64,000 nucleotides of DNA from Synechococcus sp. MIT S9220 (GTDB lineage: Bacteria > Cyanobacteriota > Cyanobacteriia > PCC-6307 > Cyanobiaceae), in contig NZ_CP047958.1 of the NCBI RefSeq assembly GCF_014304815.1, positions 1,364,001-1,428,000 of the forward strand, read 5' to 3'. The notes beneath the pieces are model-generated. The model searched no databases. It was not told the DNA's origin and worked only from the letters and a program-made list of their open reading frames with translations. Numbering within the stretch: the stretch's first letter is position 1; each line of letters starts with the position of its first letter. The translations under genes were made by a program, and so were the position numbers. Shown one piece after another: positions 44,225 to 53,449 of the stretch.

Positions 44225-47200
44225 TCAGCGCCTGACATCAGCAAGCAACCTGGATCCGAACCGTGCATAAAGAGCAGGAATCACCACCAGCGTGAGCAGG
44301 GTCGAAGTGATCAGGCCACCCAGCACCACGATCGCTAACGGCTGCAGAATCTCGTTACCGGCCCCGAAGGCCAGAGCCAGTGGCAGCATCCCCAGCGATG
44401 AGGTGAGGGCAGTCATCAGGATTGCGTTAAGACGGTCCAAGGTGCCGGCTCGGATCAACTCCTTGAGGCTCTCGCCCCTCTGGTGGCGTCGGTTGTAGTT
44501 GTCAACGAGCAGCAGCCCATTTCGCACTGCCACACCGAACAGGGTGATGAACCCGATCAGCGATGCCACGGAGAGCACGCTGCCACTTAGCAGAACGGCA
44601 ACAAGGCCTCCAACCAGAGCCAGCGGAAGATTGAGCAGGATGGCAACCGTCGCGGGCAGAGAACGGACAGCCACCACCATCACTGCCGCGATCACCGCAG
44701 CGGCAAGCAGGCTGTAGAGCACCAGAGAACGGGTGGCACGCTGTTCAGACTCAAACTGTCCGCCATAGCGCAGCGTGTAGCCAGAGGGCAGTTTCACCGA
44801 CTGATCTACACGGCGACGAATGTCATTCACCACCGGCCCAAGGGGGCGACCGGCGACATTGGCCGAGACGACGATCCGCCTGGAGACATCCTCACGGTTG
44901 ACCTCATTGGGGCCCGTCGTCTGGTCGAAGGTCATGAAATCACCGAGTGGCTTCAAGGCCCCTGATACCGTTCGGATCGGAAGCTCTTGCAGCGACTGCA
45001 GGTCGCCCTGCTGCTCAGTGGGAAGCGTCACGACCAGTGGGGCCGCAACGCCGGAGGATTCCGCTTGGCCAACGGTCGTGCCATGCAGGGCCACCTCAGC
45101 GGCTCGCGCCAGTGCGGCGACGCTCACGCCTTCCTGCAGCGCCGCCTCGCGATCAATGCGCAGTTGGATCTGAGGCACTGGCAACTGCGGCTCCAGCTGC
45201 AGATCAACCACACCGGAAACCTCGCCCACCACATCGCGGACCTGCTCTCCGAGATCACGCAGTTCCACCAGATCAGGACCGGCGATCTTGATCGCGATGG
45301 CACTGCGTACACCCGACAGCACCTCATCCATCCGGTGGGAGATGAATCCACCGACGTTGGGTGCCACACCCGGCAGGCCAACAAACTCCTCACGGATGCG
45401 CGCGATCGCAGCAGGACGGTCTCGCATCGCCTGATCACTCAACTCCAGATCCACATGGCCGATGTTCACTCCGGCGCCATCAGCATCACCCGGCGCCCGG
45501 CCGGCTCTCACCTGCACCCACTCCACATCGTCACTGGACTGGAGCTGTTGGGAGAGAAGTCGACCCGCTCGGCTGGTCATCTCGAGCGAGACACCGGGGT
45601 AAAGCACCATCGAGTTGACCAGTGACTGCTCCCGGAACTCAGGCAAGAACACCCGGCCGAGACTGGGAAGAATCAACAGGGTGGCGATCACCACAGACAC
45701 GGCCAGCACAAGCACCCGGCGAGGAGATTTCAGAACACCCTCGAGCAGAGGTTTGTAGAGACGCTGAACACGGGATTCCACCCATGACGCGGCAGCCGGC
45801 AGGGGTGCACGACTCAGCAGCAAGGCGCAGAGTGCCGGTGACAAGGTGAGCGCGACGGCTGTCGAGGCAACGATCGACAGCACATAGGCGATCCCCATCG
45901 GCATGAAAACGCGCCCCTCCACACCACTGAGCGTGAAGACCGGTGCAAACACCACAACGATGATCAAGGTGGAAAACAGCACCGGCTGTCGCACTTCAAC
46001 CGAGGTGTTGAACACCACCTCAAGGGGATTCAACGGCTTGTCCTGAAGCCGATTGCTGCGCAGACCCCGGTAGCAATTTTCCATATCGACGATGGCATCG
46101 TCGACAACGGAACCGATCGCCACCACCAGTCCCCCGAGGGTCATGGTGTTGAGTTGCAAGCCGAGCCCACGCATCAACAACAGTCCAACAAGCAGCGACA
46201 GAGGAATGGCACTGAGGGCAATCAAGGCCGTGCGCCAGTTCATCAAAAACAGCAGCAGCACAACAGCAACGATCACCACGCCAAGTAGGAGAGATTCACT
46301 GACGTTGCGGATGGCGATTTCAATGAACTTCGCCTGACGGAACGTCTGAGTCACCGAGACATCCGCAGGAAGTGACGACTGAAGCCGTCGCATGCTGTCT
46401 TCAACAGTGCGTGTCAGCTGAGGCGTATCAACATCAGGCTGCTTGTTGATCATCAACACAACAGCCGGTTGTCCATTCAGGCTGGCCTCGCCGCGCCGCA
46501 GCGCAGCTCCAGATCTCACCTCTGCAAGCGAGCCGAGCGGAATGGCACGACCATCACCCGCACGCACCACGGACCGTGTGATGTCGTCGTTGTCGCTGAT
46601 GGCATGGTCGCTAAGGACCAGACGCTCCTGACCACCAGAAATCTGCACCCCGCCCCGGCCATTGAATTGAGCGTTGCCAGCTGCTTCAACCAGCTCATTC
46701 AAGGCGACATCCTGATCCTGCAGAGCCTTGAGATCAAGCTGCAACTGGGTCTGCGGATGGTCACCCCCATAGATCGTGACCTGCGCCACACCGGGAATGG
46801 CGAGCAGTGGATGTTCGTAGGTGCGCTGCACAACGCTGCGCAGCTGCAAAGCCTGCTCGGGGGAGGCGCTCTCCGGAAGCGTGAACGCGTATTGAAGAAT
46901 CGTTCCCAGAGGAGAGAGCAACGGCGAAATTTCCGGGGCCTCCGCCGACTCAGGAAGTTGCATCCGCACTTGCTGCAAGCGTTCCGACACAGCCAGCCGG
47001 GCACGATCCAAGCTGGCCGAATCACGAAACACCACCTGCACCATCGACAGACCAGGCTTGGAGGCGGATCGCACCAGATCCACCCCCCCAAGGCCATTGA
47101 CTGCCGACTCGATCGGCTCACTGATCTGATGCTCGACCTGCTCAGGAGCCAGACCGGGCGCAACGGTCTGAATTTCAACCTGTGGTGGTGCAAATGGCGG

Positions 47201-47329
47201 AAACACATCCAACGGCATCTGCAGCACATTGACCACGCCGAGAAGGCTGATCAGCACGGAGCTGATCAGCACAAGCCATCTGCGGGCAATCGACCAGCGC
47301 AGAATGTCGTTCAGCAGATTGTTGAACAT
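44225..47329 (-). CDS. heavy-metal RND efflux pump (CzcA/CusA-like)
   Basis: A 1034-residue inner-membrane proton-driven transporter. TM1 (WLVLISSVLISLLGVVNVLQ) and the periplasmic start DVFPPFAPPQVEIQT are typical of HME-RND pumps, as are the TM4 block VVAIGSVVDDAIVDMENCYR with its acidic pair, and a second duplicated half ending in PLAIVVLGGLITSTLLTLVV. Likely substrates are Co/Zn/Cd or Cu/Ag, not distinguishable by eye. The upstream gene (47376) encodes the apparent adaptor. No TolC-type partner is in the window. Confidence 0.92.
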   Translation of the reverse strand: MFNNLLNDILRWSIARRWLVLISSVLISLLGVVNVLQMPLDVFPPFAPPQVEIQTVAPGLAPEQVEHQISEPIESAVNGLGGVDLVRSASKPGLSMVQVVFRDSASLDRARLAVSERLQQVRMQLPESAEAPEISPLLSPLGTILQYAFTLPESASPEQALQLRSVVQRTYEHPLLAIPGVAQVTIYGGDHPQTQLQLDLKALQDQDVALNELVEAAGNAQFNGRGGVQISGGQERLVLSDHAISDNDDITRSVVRAGDGRAIPLGSLAEVRSGAALRRGEASLNGQPAVVLMINKQPDVDTPQLTRTVEDSMRRLQSSLPADVSVTQTFRQAKFIEIAIRNVSESLLLGVVIVAVVLLLFLMNWRTALIALSAIPLSLLVGLLLMRGLGLQLNTMTLGGLVVAIGSVVDDAIVDMENCYRGLRSNRLQDKPLNPLEVVFNTSVEVRQPVLFSTLIIVVVFAPVFTLSGVEGRVFMPMGIAYVLSIVASTAVALTLSPALCALLLSRAPLPAAASWVESRVQRLYKPLLEGVLKSPRRVLVLAVSVVIATLLILPSLGRVFLPEFREQSLVNSMVLYPGVSLEMTSRAGRLLSQQLQSSDDVEWVQVRAGRAPGDADGAGVNIGHVDLELSDQAMRDRPAAIARIREEFVGLPGVAPNVGGFISHRMDEVLSGVRSAIAIKIAGPDLVELRDLGEQVRDVVGEVSGVVDLQLEPQLPVPQIQLRIDREAALQEGVSVAALARAAEVALHGTTVGQAESSGVAAPLVVTLPTEQQGDLQSLQELPIRTVSGALKPLGDFMTFDQTTGPNEVNREDVSRRIVVSANVAGRPLGPVVNDIRRRVDQSVKLPSGYTLRYGGQFESEQRATRSLVLYSLLAAAVIAAVMVVAVRSLPATVAILLNLPLALVGGLVAVLLSGSVLSVASLIGFITLFGVAVRNGLLLVDNYNRRHQRGESLKELIRAGTLDRLNAILMTALTSSLGMLPLALAFGAGNEILQPLAIVVLGGLITSTLLTLVVIPALYARFGSRLLADVRR

Positions 47330-47375
47330 CGTTGAACCGTTGAATCGCCGCAAAACAAAGGGAGAAGAACGGGGT

Positions 47376-47783
47376 TCAGCGCTTGTTCTTCTGCGACTCA
47401 GCGAAGATCGACAACGCACCAGAGACGACAATCTGCTCGTCTGCTGTCACACCGTCGAGAACCACCGTGCGATTCACAGAAACAGAGCCCGGTTTGATCA
47501 CAACAGGGTCGTAGGTGGTTCCGCTGAAGACGAAGACGTAGGGCTGTCCGTAGGCCTTGACGATGGCAACGTTCGGTACGCTCAACTGACCATTGGCCTC
47601 CTTTTTGGGCTTTTCAGAGACGATCCCGAGCATCTGATCGCGGGTGGGGTTGGCCTTCACCTGGCCCACGGAACCGGTCTGGACAAACTCATCGCCATGG
47701 CCGGCATGAGCCAACACTGGAGCTTGATAGAAACCACCGATACCGGCCATGGCGGCGATACACGTGAAAGTGAGAGCGCGCAT
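47376..47783 (-). CDS. minimal membrane-fusion-protein-like adaptor of the RND pump
   Basis: A 135-residue exported protein. A signal peptide (TFTCIAAMAGIGGFYQAPVL, cleaved near AHA) is followed by AHAGHGDEF, a His-rich possible metal site. The body has VPNVAIVKAYGQPYVFVFSG and VVLDGVTADEQIVVSGALSI, which match only the C-terminal beta-barrel/membrane-proximal part of CusB/CzcB adaptors. The alpha-hairpin and lipoyl domains (about 250 residues) are missing. It lies 46 bases before the pump gene on the same strand. A Fur-family-like box lies 29 bases upstream of the start. Confidence 0.75.
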   Translation of the reverse strand: MRALTFTCIAAMAGIGGFYQAPVLAHAGHGDEFVQTGSVGQVKANPTRDQMLGIVSEKPKKEANGQLSVPNVAIVKAYGQPYVFVFSGTTYDPVVIKPGSVSVNRTVVLDGVTADEQIVVSGALSIFAESQKNKR

Positions 47784-47811
47784 GCACAATCTGTCGATGC
47801 ATCCATTGTGA

Positions 47812-47826
47812 TGAGAATGGTTATCA
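47812..47826 (-). promoter_or_regulatory. Fur/Zur-family-like operator upstream of the RND operon
   Basis: TGAGAAT-G-GTTATCA is a 7-1-7 inverted repeat matching 12 of 14 arm positions of the Fur-family pattern TGATAAT-N-ATTATCA. It sits 29 bases upstream of the adaptor start, where a promoter is expected. Which metal regulator (Fur, Zur, PerR) would bind cannot be decided by eye. Confidence 0.55.
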
Positions 47827-47971
47827 ATGGCCACCGTTGTGACACCACTCAGCTGCAACAAAAAAGCTCAAAGCGGCTTCAGCAACAACCAGCGCACACT
47901 CAGCACCGGCAAACTTGATTCAGCTCAAGCTGATTGCACACTGCGAGAGGCGCTGAACCTGCATCTGAATC

Positions 47972-48211
47972 ATGGTTTTTTCTGCCTTGGCGATTGCATG
48001 CACAACCGTTGCCTGCATTTCTGCTGTTGTGATGTCTGGCCTGGCGATGCCTAAGCCTGCATTGGCTCACAGCAAAGGCCTCTACGCAACAGAAGCCGAA
48101 GCACGTGAACGCGCTGAACAGATCGGCTGCAAGGCTGTTCATGAAAACAACGGTCGCTGGATGCCCTGCGCAGATGAGCGTGAATTGCATCAACAACTGC
48201 GTCAGCAATGA
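47972..48211 (+). CDS. exported DUF3721 domain protein
   Basis: A 79-residue protein. A hydrophobic signal segment (ALAIACTTVACISAVVMSGL) ends in PALAHS, then a DUF3721-type domain follows: LYATEAEARERAEQIGCKAV and NGRWMPCADE, with two cysteines. The domain is common in cyanobacteria and its function is unknown. Divergent from the metal-efflux operon; its TGA overlaps the next ATG, so it forms a pair with the PepSY-like gene. Confidence 0.78.
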   Translation: MVFSALAIACTTVACISAVVMSGLAMPKPALAHSKGLYATEAEARERAEQIGCKAVHENNGRWMPCADERELHQQLRQQ

Positions 48212-48480
48212 AACGCGGCCTCCATTCACAGCGTCAGGCACAACGCGTTCACCGCTGGCTTGTTCCCATTGCAGCGGCACCACTCCTGCTCACGGCAATC
48301 AGCGGGTCGCTCTACAGCGTTTTGCTGGAGCAAGGAATTGATGCATTCTGGTTACTCAAGATTCACACCGGCAGATTCGGCTGGCTGAATCTGCAGTCGT
48401 TCTATCCAGCGCTGCTGGGAGTGCTCACCGTTGTGATCACAGCATCAGGACTCACACTGCTGATGAAGCCCCGAAGTTGA
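48208..48480 (+). CDS. PepSY-like small membrane protein
   Basis: A 90-residue protein with two membrane helices: WLVPIAAAPLLLTAISGSLY (~17-36) and PALLGVLTVVITASGLTLLM (~67-86). Between them is FWLLKIHTGRF with the His typical of PepSY-TM/ferric-reductase-like proteins. It is coupled to the DUF3721 gene (ATGA overlap). A role in metal or thiol handling is suggested by the neighbouring efflux genes, by inference only. Confidence 0.7.
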   Translation: MKRGLHSQRQAQRVHRWLVPIAAAPLLLTAISGSLYSVLLEQGIDAFWLLKIHTGRFGWLNLQSFYPALLGVLTVVITASGLTLLMKPRS

Positions 48481-48588
48481 AGAGCCCTTGCGAACCGGCT
48501 GATCCACGGAGTGCAAACCTAACGCCATGACTGTTGGGACTGAATCTCCCGAGTTGCTAAGCCGTGAACGAACGAACAACAACTAACA

Positions 48589-49437
48589 ATGAGTCGATTC
48601 GCTTACAGCTGCGCTGCGATCGGGTTGATTGCAGGCATCAGCGTTGCAGGCCTGCCAGCAGGAGCACAGACACCGACTTACTGCGAACCTGATGTTGGTT
48701 CACCGACGAATCTCAAGACCATCAAGCATGGGCTGCTCGAGGGCTATCTGGCGCCCGATGCCGTGCCCGATTCGCTGAAGCTTCTGCCGGCGCATCCCAT
48801 GAAGGGGTCCATGGCCTACGACCTGGATGTGGCCAATGCCGAATCAACCTTCCCGCTCCAGGGAGGCCCACGCTGGGAAGTGGCAGCGATTGATGCCAAT
48901 CTGCATTTCCCTGAGGCCGCAGCGATCTACTCCTGCGCTCTGGGCGTGCCGATCACCGAGGAAGGAACACCAAGGCTTTACACCCTGCTGCGACGCACAC
49001 TGACCGACGCCGGTCTTGCGACCTACAAAGCCAAAAACAACTATCAACGCCCCAGGCCGTTCATGGTCAACGGCAAGCCAATCTGCACGCCCGACGAGGA
49101 AACCCTGCTGAGAGGCGATGGCTCCTACCCATCCGGCCACACCGCTGCCGGATGGGCATGGGCACTGGTTCTCAGTGAGCTCGCACCGGAACGTCGCGAT
49201 GCAATCCTGGCCAGAGGCATTGAGTACGGGAAGAGCCGCTACATCTGCAACGTGCACTGGCTGAGTGATGTGCAAGCCAGCCAGATCATCGCCTCAGGCA
49301 CCGTTGCTCAATTGCAGAACGATCCGGTCTTCCGCGCTGATCTGCGAGCCGCAAGAGCGGAAGTCCAGGCCATGCGCCGTCAAGGCCTGTCCCCTAACGG
49401 AGACTGCGACCTCGAACGAAGAGCCTTTCAACCCTGA
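48589..49437 (+). CDS. periplasmic class A (PAP2-type) acid phosphatase
   Basis: A 282-residue exported phosphatase. Signal peptide MSRFAYSCAAIGLIAGISVA is followed by the full three-part PAP2 signature: KAKNNYQRPRPF, GSYPSGHTAAGWAWAL and SRYICNVHWLSDVQ. This matches KxxxxxxRP-PSGH-SRxxxxxHxxxD with the phosphoryl-accepting His in the last block. The C-terminal 40 residues are helical. It would release phosphate from organic esters in the periplasm. No Pho box was identified upstream. Confidence 0.93.
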   Translation: MSRFAYSCAAIGLIAGISVAGLPAGAQTPTYCEPDVGSPTNLKTIKHGLLEGYLAPDAVPDSLKLLPAHPMKGSMAYDLDVANAESTFPLQGGPRWEVAAIDANLHFPEAAAIYSCALGVPITEEGTPRLYTLLRRTLTDAGLATYKAKNNYQRPRPFMVNGKPICTPDEETLLRGDGSYPSGHTAAGWAWALVLSELAPERRDAILARGIEYGKSRYICNVHWLSDVQASQIIASGTVAQLQNDPVFRADLRAARAEVQAMRRQGLSPNGDCDLERRAFQP

Positions 49438-49578
49438 GGTTGTGGTCCACATGGCTACTGACCAAGCCACTCGCTCATTGCGGGTGGCCTTTCGAACCAG
49501 CACGACTGATGGAGTGGGGCACGGCAAATCTTTGCAACATCCATTGGGAGACCACTGCTTCAGAGCGAAGCTGGAACC

Positions 49579-50499
49579 ATGCACGAAGTCGAATACCTCG
49601 ACGTCACCATGAACCTTCGTTCCCGAATCGGTGGTGTACCCGAAAATCTCCACGTCAACCTGAATGGCCGCGACGTTCGCGTCACGCTGGAACGTCGCGG
49701 TCCAGAGAACGGCGACCTCTGGCTGCTGCTACCAGCCTTGAGCACCGTGTCGAGCCGGGGCGAGTGGCATGACTTTGCTGATGCCATGGGTGAACCATGT
49801 CAGCTGGTGAGCTTCGATTGGCCGGGATTTGGAGATAGCGAACGTCCAGCAATGGCGTACAACGCCAAGACCCTGCGTGAGGCTTTAACCGGCATTCTTC
49901 AACACCTTCAAGGTGCTGATCTGAACAAAATCAATGTTGTGGCGGCGGGCCACAGTGCTCCCATCGCTCTCGGCCTCGCCGAGCAATGCTCACGGCAATG
50001 GGCACAGATCGTGGTGGTTGCACCCACGTTCCGAGGTCCGCTTCCAACCATGACAGGACGAGCAGGGCAGAGCTTCAACTGGGTCAGACGGCTGGTGGAA
50101 CTGCCACTGATCGGACCGCTTCTCTATCGACTCAACACCAGTCGAGCGATCCTGAAACTGATGCTTCGTCGCCATGTCTGGGTCAATCGCAACCTGCTAA
50201 CGCCTCAACGCCTGCGTGAGCAGCAACAGATCAGTCGGCAGCCGGGAGCTCGTTTTGCGAGCGTGGCGTTCGTGAGCGGTGGTTTGGATGCGGCCTCCGA
50301 CTCCCGCTGGTGGCTGGCACAGGTTCAGAACTTGCACTGCCCTCTGCATGTAGTGCTAGCCAACGAAGCACCACCTCGCTCGAAGCAGGAGATGTTGACG
50401 CTGGCAGATAAGGCCGATCGTGTCTCTGACATCGATGGACGCTTGGGGCTGCATGAGGAATTCGGCCAAGAACTGGCGCAGAGCGTCAGCGCCAACTGA
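49579..50499 (+). CDS. alpha/beta-hydrolase fold protein
   Basis: A 306-residue cytoplasmic protein. LLLPALSTVSSRGEWHDFAD and VSFDWPGFGDSERPAMAY form the oxyanion region, and the nucleophile elbow is AAGHSAPIALGLAE (GHSAP, with Ala in place of the usual last Gly). An Asp in VFVSGG-type context is weak and the late His is in LGLHEEFGQELAQ. An alternative start is ATG 49609. Activity (esterase, peptidase, haloalkane dehalogenase-like) is not predictable. Confidence 0.75.
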   Translation: MHEVEYLDVTMNLRSRIGGVPENLHVNLNGRDVRVTLERRGPENGDLWLLLPALSTVSSRGEWHDFADAMGEPCQLVSFDWPGFGDSERPAMAYNAKTLREALTGILQHLQGADLNKINVVAAGHSAPIALGLAEQCSRQWAQIVVVAPTFRGPLPTMTGRAGQSFNWVRRLVELPLIGPLLYRLNTSRAILKLMLRRHVWVNRNLLTPQRLREQQQISRQPGARFASVAFVSGGLDAASDSRWWLAQVQNLHCPLHVVLANEAPPRSKQEMLTLADKADRVSDIDGRLGLHEEFGQELAQSVSAN

Positions 50500-50612
50500 A
50501 CCAGTGGCAGGGTCCAGCAGACCCTTGGCATCAGCACTGCTCAGACAAAAGCTTTAAACTCGTGTCAAATCTGCACTGACGCAGCACTGGTTCACCCTCT
50601 TCCGAAATCGCC

Positions 50613-50819
50613 ATGGCCTCCTTCACCTGGAATGAATCCACCCTCTCCGCAGATTGCGGAACCCTTGAAGACATGGCTGAACGATTCGAAGACACAGCTG
50701 CTCTGATGAGGCGTCTTGCCCAAACTGGATTCGCTGTCAAACAGCAAGAAGGTGCCCGAAAGATCATCCACGCCAATGACGAGGTTTTTGAAAGTTTTGG
50801 ATTTGTAATCGAGGAATAG
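50613..50819 (+). CDS. small conserved-looking protein (68 aa)
   Basis: A 68-residue cytoplasmic protein reading MASFTWNESTLSADCGTLED, then helical MAERFEDTAALMRRLAQTGF and a final VFESFGFVIEE. It has the feel of a conserved picocyanobacterial protein of unknown function. It converges on the CAAD gene at 50853. Confidence 0.65.
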   Translation: MASFTWNESTLSADCGTLEDMAERFEDTAALMRRLAQTGFAVKQQEGARKIIHANDEVFESFGFVIEE

Positions 50820-50852
50820 GACCGATCAGGTCGGGCACAGCAATCAACACAT

Positions 50853-51368
50853 TCATTCCTGCCCTCCCAGTAGATCTTTTTTTAATGCGGCAATACGCGC
50901 GAACACTTCTGCTCGTCGATGCTGCAGCAATAAATTCGAAGTAATCAGTCGCACGACAGCAACCAGGCCAATCAGCTCAGCGACTCCCTGGAACAAGCCA
51001 CCGACAACCGGCAGATGGTTCATGGAGCTCAAAAATGTGGTGATAAATGACAGCAGCAAACCGAGAATCACCGAGCCGAAGACAATCAGAAAGATCGGGT
51101 AAATCTGCTTAAAGCCCTCAAGATTCAACTGTTTCAGCGAATCTAATCCAAGCGAAAGCTGTTGGAGCAGGTGAGAGACAGAGAGTTCATCCCCATGATC
51201 TTCTGACTCCAAGGATGACGGAGCTTCAACAGCATCCGATGGAGACTTTGCAATCTCAACATTTTGAACTTCTTCAGCCTCAATGGGGTCAAGCCCGAGA
51301 TTCAGTTCGGCAGCATCAACAGGCTCTTTGAATGGCAAGTCGCCACTTTGATCAGGACTTTCAGCCAC
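50853..51368 (-). CDS. CAAD-domain membrane protein
   Basis: A 171-residue protein. The first ~80 residues are acidic and disordered. The C-terminal half matches the CAAD (cyanobacterial aminoacyl-tRNA synthetase appended domain) plan: an amphipathic helix, then two membrane helices IYPIFLIVFGSVILGLLLSF (~107-126) and VVGGLFQGVAELIGLVAVVR (~139-158), and a basic tail. CAAD proteins sit in thylakoid membranes, the plant CURT1 relatives curving them. A thylakoid role is inferred. Confidence 0.78.
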   Translation of the reverse strand: MAESPDQSGDLPFKEPVDAAELNLGLDPIEAEEVQNVEIAKSPSDAVEAPSSLESEDHGDELSVSHLLQQLSLGLDSLKQLNLEGFKQIYPIFLIVFGSVILGLLLSFITTFLSSMNHLPVVGGLFQGVAELIGLVAVVRLITSNLLLQHRRAEVFARIAALKKDLLGGQE

Positions 51369-51637
51369 CTGCGCACCTCAGCAATCAAGCTGCCAATATG
51401 CGGGACAAGGACATGCACAGAACAATAAATTCAGCAAACAAAAACTCTCACAACAAATCTCATCAAGACCCAGCGACAAAAACACAATACTCAACAATTA
51501 GCGCAACAAAGATCCATCTTGTTCGCGCAAACTGCCGTCCCAGTCCCATCAGGGAGCCATGCATGGCAACGATCAAGCCCAGATCGCCACAACAGCCATC
51601 ACCGCGAAGCCACCAAATGCGTCGATGCACGTCGTCA

Positions 51638-51868
51638 TCACTCCACTAACGGCGCACTGTGAAAGTTCCAGCTGTCACCGTCCTCCAGCCACAGCTCCCA
51701 GTTCATCGCCGTTCCATCACGAAGACGCAAGCGTCCTCCAAAACCAGCAGGAGAGGGTTGGTAGAGATCGGATAACTCGATGACTGTTTCGCCATCGCGC
51801 GCCAACAGCAGTTCAACAGGTCGACCGATCCGTTGGGACAGGTCCTGACGCAGCTCATCAACGGTCAT
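51638..51868 (-). CDS. small hypothetical protein (76 aa)
   Basis: A 76-residue acidic protein: MTVDELRQDLSQRIGRPVEL, then TVIELSDLYQPSPAGFGGRL and MNWELWLEDGDSWNFHSAPL. Starts with ATG 51868, overlapping the TGA of the upstream gene by one base (TGATG), so it is coupled to it. No family recognised, no signal or membrane segment. The 269 bases to the CAAD gene hold nothing evident. Confidence 0.65.
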   Translation of the reverse strand: MTVDELRQDLSQRIGRPVELLLARDGETVIELSDLYQPSPAGFGGRLRLRDGTAMNWELWLEDGDSWNFHSAPLVE

Positions 51869-52182
51869 CAATCAGGAACGCTGAAATCAAGCACCAGGTC
51901 ACCGAGATCCTCACGGCTGATGGTGAAAGCAAAGCCGTCAACCTTGCCGCTCCAGACCCCTATCGCAGCATCAGCAGCCGTGCCCTCCAACTGCTCCACC
52001 TTGTGATCAAAGAGAACGGAGAAACAGTGAGCCGCCACACGAGCAGCCTGGTCCTCATCCATCTCATCGAGCTCATGCGCCTGAACCGTGCATCCCTCAA
52101 GCAGTTCGGCATCAATCACATTGCCGCCGCCAACGTCGGCGACAAGAGCCTGCAATCCGGCAAGTTCGCTGTTGTCTGTCAT
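51868..52182 (-). CDS. small acidic hypothetical protein (104 aa)
   Basis: A 104-residue protein with a long helical, acidic first half (CTVQAHELDEMDEDQAARVA) and a beta-rich end (GVWSGKVDGFAFTISREDLG). No known domain recognised. It is the upstream partner of the 51638 gene and the last host-like gene before the integrase. Confidence 0.65.
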   Translation of the reverse strand: MTDNSELAGLQALVADVGGGNVIDAELLEGCTVQAHELDEMDEDQAARVAAHCFSVLFDHKVEQLEGTAADAAIGVWSGKVDGFAFTISREDLGDLVLDFSVPD

Positions 52183-52270
52183 GTCGTCATTGACCGTGTT
52201 TAGTAGTTAGAACTGGTGATCACAGGGTTTCTACCTCGTCATCGTTGTAAAACTCGTAAAACGACAGCGG

Positions 52271-53449
52271 ATGGGCAGACCCAAGAAAACAATCCAACGA
52301 CGGACCAACGGTATCTACATCGTCCAGATATGGCTGGGTGGCAAGCGGCATGTGAAAAGCCTTGAGACCAGGGATCCAGAGAGAGCTGCAGCAAGAGCAG
52401 CGCAGGCAATCAGGAAGCTGCAGAAGGAAGCATCTAGTGGTTTCAATCGCTGGGATGAGCATCCAGCTGAAAAGCCATTAACCGAATGGCCGGGACCAAT
52501 CCCCTACAAGGTCGATGGACGTCCAGACGTTGAGAGCATCGAAGAGGTTCCTGACAGAGAGACCACATGGGGTGAGTTCTGTGAAGACCCAGAGATTCAG
52601 ATAACCCCACCACATCAGACCGACTGGCTGGACCTAGTCCGTGAAGCGGAGAGCGTTCGTAAGCGCAAGCACAAGAAGCCTTACTCAGCCAGTTGGCACA
52701 AGAACGTAGGCATCTCGATCAAGCAGGTGCCCTTCACGCTGCAACAGGCGTCAGCAAAAACCATCAGAGACTGGATCAAGTTGATGGAGAAGCAGGGGTT
52801 GAGTGGTCTCACCATCGCCAATAAGTGCACTCTGCTCAGTGGCTTAGTTGATACCTGCATCAAGAGCGGACTACTGGCAGGTCAATCGAACCCGTTCGGG
52901 TTGGTTGACTATGCAGCAGGTGAAGCTGACCACATAACACCAGCAGAGGAGCAGGACTATCGAGGACTGAAGGACCTCCTACCGAACCTGGATATTCGGT
53001 TCCAGCTACCGATCCTGATCCAGGCTTATTGCGGGACACGGATCTCTGAGGTGCTTAAGCGAGAAGCAGAGGACTTTGACCTAAGCAAAGGAACGATGGA
53101 GGTAGCCGTGGGGACTGCAAAGAACAAAGCAAGCGAGAGAACCATCCCCCTACCCCCTCAAATCGTGGAGATGTTGAAAGGGTTTGACTTTGCATGGGGG
53201 TCACAAGCAACCATCAACAAGTGGCTGAAGACTGTGAACTCTGAAGTCACGTCTCACTCATTCCGTCATGGACTGACAAAGCTGGCGCGTGATGAACAAG
53301 CAGATCAGATCGGTCTAGAAGCAATGCTCGGTCATGTCCTGTCTCACTCACATATGGCAAACATGTATGGCGGCAAGTACGGCCACGAGGCCATGAGGAA
53401 GGCTGTGGAGCCCGTCTGGACGCAGTTGGATAAATGGATGGGTCTATGA
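52271..53449 (+). CDS. int: tyrosine recombinase (phage-type integrase)
   Basis: A 392-residue site-specific recombinase. The N-terminal part has an arm-type or AP2-like DNA-binding start (GRPKKTIQRRTNGIYIVQIW), then a core-binding helical domain (~115-200) and the catalytic domain. Catalytic residues are Arg257 (CGTRISEVLKRE), His329 and Arg332 (SHSFRHGLTK), His355 (LGHVLSH) and Tyr366 (NMYGGKYG), so the set looks complete and active. It integrates or excises the adjoining island. It is transcribed into the island, with 88 bases separating it from the divergent host genes. Confidence 0.92.
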   Translation: MGRPKKTIQRRTNGIYIVQIWLGGKRHVKSLETRDPERAAARAAQAIRKLQKEASSGFNRWDEHPAEKPLTEWPGPIPYKVDGRPDVESIEEVPDRETTWGEFCEDPEIQITPPHQTDWLDLVREAESVRKRKHKKPYSASWHKNVGISIKQVPFTLQQASAKTIRDWIKLMEKQGLSGLTIANKCTLLSGLVDTCIKSGLLAGQSNPFGLVDYAAGEADHITPAEEQDYRGLKDLLPNLDIRFQLPILIQAYCGTRISEVLKREAEDFDLSKGTMEVAVGTAKNKASERTIPLPPQIVEMLKGFDFAWGSQATINKWLKTVNSEVTSHSFRHGLTKLARDEQADQIGLEAMLGHVLSHSHMANMYGGKYGHEAMRKAVEPVWTQLDKWMGL

